Shown: positions 34,101-43,100 of the stretch, in pieces
Numbering within the stretch: the first letter of the stretch is position 1
Layout: every line of letters begins with the position of its first letter
Assembly (NCBI GenBank): GCA_030035585.1
Contig: CM057482.1
Location: forward strand, 9,721,001-9,785,000
DNA length: 64,000 bases
Origin: Dugong dugon
Lineage: Eukaryota > Chordata > Mammalia > Sirenia > Dugongidae
Reading direction: 5' to 3'
The notes under the pieces: generated by a model
The model's database searches: none
Told to the model about the DNA's origin: nothing
What the model saw: the letters and a program-made list of their open reading frames with translations, nothing else
Made by a program: the position numbers and the translations under genes

Positions 34101-37100
34101 AAGAAAGAAGAGACCAAAATGAATGTCAGAACAGACTCTGAAACTTGCTCTTGAATGTGAGGTAGCTAAAGCAAAAGGAAGAAATGATAACATCAAAGAG
34201 CTGAACAGAAGATTTCAAAGGGTGGCTCGAGAAGACAAAGAATTATAATGACATGTGCAAAGACATGGAGCTAGAAAACCAAAAGGGAAGAACACACTTG
34301 ACATTTCTCAAGCTGAAAGAACTAAAGAAAAAATTCAAGCCTCCAGCTGCGACATTGAAGGATTCAGTGGGGAAAATATTAAACGATGCAGGAAGCATCA
34401 AAAGAAGATGTAAGGAATACATAGAGTCACTAAACTAAAAAGAACTGGTTGACGTTCAGCCATTTCAGGAGGTAGCATATGATCAGGAACCAATGGTACT
34501 GAAGGAAGGAAGTCCAAGCTGCACCGGAGGCGTTTGGCGAAAAACAAGGCTCCAGGAATTGACTGAATACAAACGGAGATGTTTCAGCAAACAGATACAG
34601 CACTGGAAGTGCTCGTTCGTCTTTGCCAAGAAATTTGGAAGACAGCTGCCTGGCCAACTGATTGGAAGAGATCCATATTTATGCCTATTCCCAAGAAAGG
34701 TGATCCAACTGAATGTGGAAATTATCGAACAATATCGTTAATGTCACACACAAGTAAAATTTTGCTGAAGATCATTCAAAAGCAGCTGCAGCAGTATATC
34801 GATAGGGAACTACCAGAAATTCAAGCCAGATTCAGAAGAGAACGTGGAACCAGGAATTTTGTTGCTGATGTCACATGGATCCTGGCTGAAAGCAGAGAAT
34901 ACTGGAAAGATGTTTACCTTTGTTTTATTGACTATGCTAAGGCATTTGAATGTGTGGATCATAACAACTTATGGAAAACATTGTGAAGAATGGGAATTCT
35001 GGAACACTTAATTGTGCTCATGAGGAACCTATACATAGATCAAGAGGCAGTTGTTTGAACAGAACAAGGGGATAGTGCGTGGTTTAAAGTCAGGAAAGAT
35101 GTGTGTCAGGGTTGTATCCTTTCACCATACCTATTCAATCTGTATGCTGAGCAAATACTCCAAGAAGCTGGACTATATGAAGAAGAACGGGGCATCAGGA
35201 TTGGAGGAAGACTCATTAACAACCTGCATTATGCAGATGACACAACCTTACTTGCTGAAAGTGAAGAGGACTTGAAGCACTTACTGATGAAGATCAAAGA
35301 CCACAGCCTTCAGTATGGATTGCCCCTCAACATAAAGAAAACAATGATCCTCACACCTGGGCCAATAAGCAACATCATGATGAACAGAGAAAAGATTGAA
35401 GTTGTCAAGGATTTCATTTTGCTTGGGTCCACAGTCAACACCCATGGAAGCAGCAGTCAAGAAATCAAAAGACGCATTGCATTGGGCAAATCTGGTGCAA
35501 AAGATCGCTTTAAAGTGTTGAAAAGCAAAGATGTCACCTTGAAGACCAAGGTGCTCCTGACCCAAGCCATGGTGTTTTTAATCGCCTCATATGCATGTGA
35601 AAGTCGGACGATGAATAAGGAAAACCAAAGAGGAATTGATGCCTTAGAATTATGATGTTGGTGAAGAATATTAAATATACCATGCACTGTCAAAAGAACA
35701 AATAAATCAGTCCTGGAAGAAGTACAACCAGAATGCTCCTTAGAAGCAAGGATGGCAAGACTACGTCTCACATGCTTTGGACATGTAATCAGGAGGGATC
35801 AGCCCCTGGAGAAGGACATCATGCTTGGGTAAAGTATAGAAGGTCAGTGAAAAAGAGGAAGACCCTCAACGAAATGGATTGACACAGTGGCTGCAACAGT
35901 GGGCTTAAACATAACGATTGTGAGGATGGCGCATGACTGGTCAGTGTTTCGTTCTGTTTTACATGTAGGGTCACTGTGAAACCAACTCAGTGGTACCTAA
36001 CAACAACAACAAATTTCCATTGTATGTATATACCGCGTTTTCTTTATCCGTTCATCTGTTGATGGACCTTTAGATTGTTTCCACCTTTTGGCTACTGTGC
36101 TGCAATGTACAGTGGTGTACAAGTTTCTGTTTGTGTTTGTGCTTTCGGTTCTCTTGTGGATGTTCCTAGGAGTGGAATTGCTGGGTCGTATGGTAGTTAT
36201 GTTTTTAACTTTTTGAGGAACCTGTGTTTAACTTTTTGAGGAACCATCAAACTGTTTTCTACAGTGTATGTACCATTTTGTATTCCCACCAGCAATGGAT
36301 GAGAGTTCTAATTTCTTCACATCCTTGCCAACACTTATTTTCCATTTTTTTTCATCATAGCTATTCTAGTAGTGGTGAAGTGGTTTCTCATTGTGGTTTT
36401 GATTTGCATCTCCCTAATGGCTAATGGGGAGCCCTGGTGGTACCTAGTTAAGAGCTTGGCTGCTAAGCAAAAGGTCAGAAGTTTGAATCCACCAGCCGCT
36501 GCTTGGAAACCCTATGGGGCAGCTCTACTGTGTCCTGTGGAGTCGCTATAAACTGGAATCCACTAGACAGCAACGAGTTTGTTTGTTTTTTTAATGGCTA
36601 ATGATGTTGAACATTTTTTTCATGTGCTTATTGACCATTTGTATATCTTCTTTGGTGAAATGTCTATCCAAGTCCTGTACACATTTTTTGATAGGGTAGG
36701 TTGTGTTTTGTAGTACTGCCCTTGTTCTTCCTGTGGGCTTTTTTTTTATTTACAGATTTACTATTTTTATGATTTATGTCTTTTTTTTTTTTTTAAATTC
36801 CATTCCAGGAATGACAAAAGTGAAAGTTGGGAAGGAAGATTCTTCTTCTGCAGAATTTCTTGAAAAACGAAGGGCTGCTCTGGAAAGGTAAGTGTTGTAA
36901 ATGATAGCCATTTCCCAGAATAACAAGTAAGAAGCTGACACTGAGACTTAGTTTTGAGCCATTCGCTCGAGTTAGTGGAGCTGCATCTCTACTGCCTCTT
37001 TCCCAAGTCACTTACCTTCCTGACTTAGGGACAGGTCACCTTTCTTTTTCCTTTCCTCATCTCGAGTGAGCAGACAATCATATTCTCCTTCTCGGACAGT

Positions 37101-40100
37101 CATGTAGGAATGACCCTGTGATCTCCCTCTGACCAGTCATTTTTCTGTCCCTTTCGGGAAATGTGAAGAACATGAACTTGAATGTGGTTACAAGCAGCGT
37201 CTTAACTTACATGTCTTATCTGAGGATGTTTTAAAGTAACGAAAACCTTAGTGCCCCCACCAGAACTGTGTGATGTCCAGAACCTTGTGAAGCCGGATTG
37301 ACTAACCAGATGATGACTGTTTACCCTTTAGGTACCTTCAGAGGATTGTGAATCATCCAGCCATGTTACAGGACCCTGATGTCAGGGAGTTCTTGGAAAA
37401 AGAAGAGGTTAGTTTTGTACAAACTGAATTTCTTAATTTTCATTTGCTCCTTAGTGAAATGAAACTAGTTCATTCAACAAATATTTGAGTACCTAACATG
37501 TTTATAGCCTAGCACCAGAGTATATCCTAGTTTCATGAGCCCTCAAGAGTAATAAGTTATTTTTCAGCCTTTGAAATGAAAGAAGCTCCTTGCCAAAAAA
37601 GAAAAACAAAAAAGCTGGTTGTAGAAATCAAACTGCAACCTAGTTTTGTCTTACTGGATCAACACAGTGATCCATTTAGCAAGTCCTTGGTGTGTCTTTC
37701 ATAGGTTACTACTTGGCTCAAATTGAATGCCTATTTTTGTGCCAGGAGCTGAGGGGCACTGGTTAAAAACCATTACCACAGACCATAGAACTGCTCTGTA
37801 GCAAAAGTGTTTATTAAAGTGGACAGTCTTTTTTACAGGCTACGCGTAGGCTATTCATGATTGTGAAAAATTGGAGACCGCCCAAATGCTAACAATTGAG
37901 GATTTAAGTAAAATATATCAGTACAACAAATACTTTATTCTCATCATAGACAGAAACTATACAGAAATGATTGTACTTGTAAGCATGTATTAAAAGAATT
38001 ATAAAAAGAAAACCATAAAATAGCATATAGATATAGCTATAGAAACATGCAAGTTACTAAGGACCGCACAATTTCAGAATCTCTCAGGACCTGTTAAGTC
38101 CAGCTGTGTGCAGAGTATGCTAATCCAGAGAACTTTGGCTTTCAACAAAAGTATGTGTAGTGCTTAAGTAGTTCCTGCCTGAGCGGGGAGAATATGTCAA
38201 TGTGCAGTCACCACGCCACATATCAATCTACTTTCTTCCTGCACACAATATCAAAAGCTGAACAATGTGCTGATTCTATTTAGCAGAGTTATTGGATTTC
38301 GCCTTCTGTACGTGCTAGTTGTGGATTCGTCTGACCTTGAAAACAATCTACAGTTCAAATAATTTGTATGGCAAGTTTTGGGCACGCTGTCTGATGAATA
38401 CTGATTCTTCTGAACCTAAAATAGGGGCAGCAGATAACTTACCATCCCCGCCTTCTTGGTCTTGTAGCTACCACGTGCCGTGGGTACCCAGACGTTGAGT
38501 GGCGCTGGTCTCCTCAAAATGTTCAACAAAGCCACAGATGCAGTCAGCAAAATGACCATCAAGATGAATGAGTCAGACATTGTGAGTACCCTGATGCTCT
38601 CAGAACTTCCCATCCCTCAGGCTTATGGGTCAGAAGCCCTGAGGAGTCCTGAAATGTCTGAGACTAGAGACCATTTTTTTTTTTTTTTGGATAATTTAGT
38701 CCCTTTTTTTTTAAACTGCTAAGGGAAAACTGAGCTCTGTACTTGTGAGAGTGACCTCAACTGAAGCTCTGGGCTTGTGTGTTTCAGTGGTTTGAGGAGA
38801 AGCTCCAGGAGGTAGAGTGTGAGGAGCAGCGCTTACGGAAGCTGCATGCTGTTGTAGAAACTCTAGTCAACCACAGGAAAGGTAACAACCTCTGAAATGC
38901 ACTTGGACCTGGGGGAGGTTGCTGCATGTCTCTGGTGAGCTGGAGACAGGAGGGCATGCTGTTCCCAAATCTCTTAGTCATTCAAGTTGAAATTCTCAGC
39001 CCACCTGGTCCTTGGTGTTCTGATCAAAAAGATATGCCCTGCCATTTCCTGGCAGGAGACTACTTCAGCCACTGTGGGCTTCTCTAGCTGGGAGGGGCTC
39101 AGGGAAGCCATCCCAGATACAGCATGACCTGGTACATGGGTATCTGGTACATGTTGATATGGTTTGAATTGGTGGCTTATATCCAAAATGATGCCACATA
39201 TGCTTTAGCTACATGGTCAAACCAGCAGTATGTAAATGTGGGGGAACCTTATGTCTCCTAACCCTTCTTCACCTTTCTTTAGTGATATTTGCTTAAAAAG
39301 CCAGTGAAATTTGCCAAGTTTGAATGCTTTCCTTCTCTGCCTTAAATATGCCAGTAGGCAGAACTCTAAGCAGGCAGAAGACCAGTAGCATGAGGCCAGT
39401 GTAAGGGGCTAGCGGATTGTGTGTGTTGCGGGCAGGGTGTGGCCCACAAAACCTAAATGTTTGCTCTCTGGCCCTTTACAGGAAGAGCTCACTGACACCT
39501 GTCTAGAACATGCAGGGCTCTGTGTGTGCGTGTTCAGGCTCTAGTGCAGACAGGCGCTTTATCATAAAATAAGAATCATTCCTTTTGCCTGTTTGTGTTA
39601 ACTGGCTCTTAGTTCTCCAGGAAGGTTGGAGAGGCTTCTTCCAGGCAGGCCTAGCCTAGTGAAACTTACAACTAGTGCCTCTTGATGTTGCCCCTGTGAC
39701 CAGGCTGCTTTCCCCTCAGTTTCAGAGTACAGGTGACTGTGGTGAAAGTGACTGGCTGCAGAGCCCCCAGTTTCCGGCCATGTGGGGTGGAGCATTGCTA
39801 AGATGTGATGTGCAATGCCGGCTGACCTGTCCCTTTTCCGTGTGAGATCACAGTAGTCTCTGTTGTCTTTCCCTCCTTCCAGAGCTAGCGCTGAACACAG
39901 CCCAGTTTGCAAAGAGTCTAGCCATGCTCGGCAGCTCTGAGGACAACACGGCTTTGTCACGAGCGCTTTCCCAGCTGGCTGAGGTGGAAGAAAAAATTGA
40001 GCAGCTCCACCAGGAACAGGCCAACAATGACTTCTTCCTCCTCGCTGAGCTTCTGAGCGACTACATTCGCCTCCTGGCCATAGTCCGCGTAAGCTTGTTT

Positions 40101-43100
40101 CCTTTCCCCTTTCTTCTCCCCTGGATTTAATTCTCTTGCTTTTCTCTCCCCCTTCTGAGAAAGCTTCATCCCATTGCAGCTTGTAAATAGGTGTAACTTT
40201 TTCTACTCTTGAGAGAAAAAGAGTAAACCAAACAATACATTTAACTTTAGCTAGTTGTCACGGAGTCATCTTGAGGCTCACAGCCAGTTTCATAGATGCA
40301 CTGGGAGAAAAGGCCACTCTTGAATTTCCAGGTAGGCTCCCCCTTAGTGTTGAAGCTGGATGGCATCCTCTGTGCTCCTTTCTTCAGGCAAGGCTTATTA
40401 CTGACCTGCTGCCCTGGCCCCCGGAGCAGTGACTTCCTTAGTCCTTTGGTCTTTGCCTCCCTAACAGTAAGCCACGGCTTTGCCCTGGTAAGAGCTCTTG
40501 CTGGCTTCCACTTGTCCCTCCAGTGTGAGCAGTCAGGTAACTACATGGAACGGGCTTGGCATTGCATGGAGGAGTGTGGCCAGGAGGCTGAGAGAGCTTT
40601 GTCGCTGGAGCCCTGCGTGTGCTGTGCTGACCACACTGGTAACAGCATTGCAGCCTGCCCCCTCAGGTCAAGCACCTGACCTTTTCTCCTGGTGATCAGG
40701 GCAGTCTGGTCTCCCATGACCTCTCAGAGCAGCCACGGAAGCTTGACTGGGCAGTGGTGCTAGCTCTCACATGGCCTCTCTGGGACAGAGGAAAGAGCCG
40801 AGAAGGAGCCTGGCATCTGCCCTGTTGAAGGGTCTGAGTCTGCCCCTTATTCGGCTGGGGACCAAGACGTGTGAGCCCCTGAGTTGGAGCAGAGCCACCC
40901 CTTACCCAGCATACCCCCTGCCAGGGAGCTCCTGCGCTGTGAGCTGAGCTCCTGCTCCCAGAGCTCTGTTTTCTCCGTGGTGGAGCTGCTGACCAGAGCC
41001 TGTGGGATGGCGCCGTGTTCTCTCCCTTTGCTGTTTGGTTTGCTGCTGACTCAAGAGTGATAAGAAGCTTGAAACATACCAGCTGTGGAATTCTTAGAAC
41101 TGGTTGGACTGCTTAGGTTGCAGAGGCATCCCAGGGCGGGGCCCTCTCAAGGGGAGGCTGTCAGAGAGGAGCACTGTTTGAGGTCTTCTCTGGAGAACAC
41201 AGCTTTTGGATATGACCCCCTCAGGGTCAGGGTGAGCCTGTCTGTAGCGGGGTGTGGGAAGCCTAGCCTAGAGCTCCAAATGCTGGGCTGGGGAGGCATG
41301 CCTCAGCACAGAGCTGTAAGCTGGCCTTTCCTCAGAGACCCTTCACCTGCCCGCCTCCTAATCATGAGCTGACGGTGGGACTGGAGAGATGAGCAGATCT
41401 TTCCTGCTCTCCACTGAACCTGGAGCTGTACCACTGTTGCCCCAATGGATTGAGTCTTACTGGGAAACAAGATCACCATTTACCTAATCCTTTTATGTGG
41501 AAGTGTCAAGAAATTGCAGGTGAATAGCAGTGACGATGCTGGGAAAGGTGAATTTAGCGGCGTTGCTCTCCCTAAGGCCCAAGTTTTGGCAGAGGCCCAC
41601 ACTGAGAACTTCTGCAGAGAAGGGAAGGGAAACAAATGGAACCAAGCTGGGAGCTGGCCCCAGGCACAGATCTTTGATCCAGGCTGCCTCTTGAAGCACA
41701 CAAATAAAATAGGGGGGGGTGGTGCTTAGTTAGCCCAACAACTGCCCTTCCCTGGAAGTGCTGATTGTGGTCAAGGCACTGAAAACAGGGAAACGCAGCA
41801 AGTAGACTTTGAAGGAGCTTCTTGGAGGCCTTGGTAGCCTAGGGCAATTGAGTGTATGGTTGGGATGAAAGCAAGCTGTCTGTGTGGTAGTTTTAAGTGT
41901 TTATCTACAGATTTTGTCAGTCTAACCCTGTATACTATTTGGGTCTAAGTTTAGAGGAGGCTTCCTCAGGCTGGCCCTCCCTGACATCTCCCAGGCTAAA
42001 CCCTGATTTCTCGGTACTGCACACTTGTAATTCTGTGTTAGTAATTGTTAATGTAACGTTGGCCTCCTCTGTTAAATTGTAAGTGCCATGAAAGTAGGAC
42101 TATGCTTATTTCATTCCTCCCGGTGTTCCTAGCTCCTGGCACATGGCAGGGACACAGGAAAGGTGTGTAGGCTCATGGGCTGACTGAACTGAGGGAGACA
42201 GTTCAGAAGCCCTAGTTTTGGGCATTGGCATCAGGCCAGTTACTGTGCTCCCAGCCGTTCGGCCCGGGGAGTAGCATGAAGCAGCATGGCGCTGGCCCAT
42301 GGGAGGCTTGGGTAGTAGTCTTACCCAAACTTGGGCTTTCAGACATAAAACTTCCCAGGGGAGCACTCACACGTGGCTGTAGAACCTGCCCTTGCTCTGT
42401 CCTTCCTTGACACAGCTGCAGGGAGAGCCTCCTCCGGGGCAGAGCCAGCGGAGCTCTTGAAGGGCTGGTTGTCTCCCTGCCCCCCACAGGCTGCCTTTGA
42501 CCAGCGCATGAAGACCTGGCAGCGCTGGCAGGATGCTCAAGCCACACTGCAGAAGAAGCGGGAGGCTGAGGCCCGGCTGCTGTGGGCCAACAAGCCTGAC
42601 AAGCTGCAGCTGGCCAAGGACGAGATCGCAGAGGTGAGTCTCCCAAGGCGGCCCAGTGTGGATATTCTGCCGGCTCCTGAGTGAGCTTGGGTCCCCTCCC
42701 ACCCAGACACTCAGAAGCCCACAGCAGGCAAACAGCTTACCACGTCTATAGGACTGTGACTGCCTGCGAAGCACCTGGCAGTGATTGCATGCCCGCTTTG
42801 AGGCCTGGCCCTCCACTCTTCCCCCTCTACCCCGGACTTGCCAAACCAGAGTCTCTGGAGGGGGAGTCCTGGCATGGGTCTTTGAAAAGCTCCCTACCTG
42901 ATTCTGATATACCCACCTGGTGAGAACTAAATTAAGTTCCTCACGGCCCCTGTGTTCCCACGAGCCTCTGACATGGCCTTCTGCTGGACTCTTAATTTAT
43001 GTGCTGAATCCCCTTTTGATAGCTGATCTCACCCAGAGGGTCAGACAGACATAATGATCAATTGAGGTCTCGTGTAGAGTTGCTGTGCAAATGTAAAGGC

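Larger units (their letters stand above)
32430..36705 (-). mobile_element. Antisense L1 3' region, split by an RTE and an AfroSINE
   Basis: Three host pieces: 32431-32836 (T-run, 3'UTR, then 'cactcagcatagtattttca', the reversed ORF2 end), 36014-36427 ('ggagtggaattgctgggtcg', 'tattcccaccagcaatggat') and 36592-36705. Joined in order they make one L1 3' region on the minus strand, broken first by the RTE and then by the SINE. It ends about 100 bp before exon 7. Confidence 0.85.

Noticed and set aside
34579..35655. Possible host gene with reverse-transcriptase motifs
   Set aside because: It is the broken ORF of an RTE LINE bounded by a target-site duplication and an (aac)n tail.
42212..42816. 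144- and 149-codon minus-strand frames
   Set aside because: Antisense shadow of SNX1 exon 12 and flanking intron.
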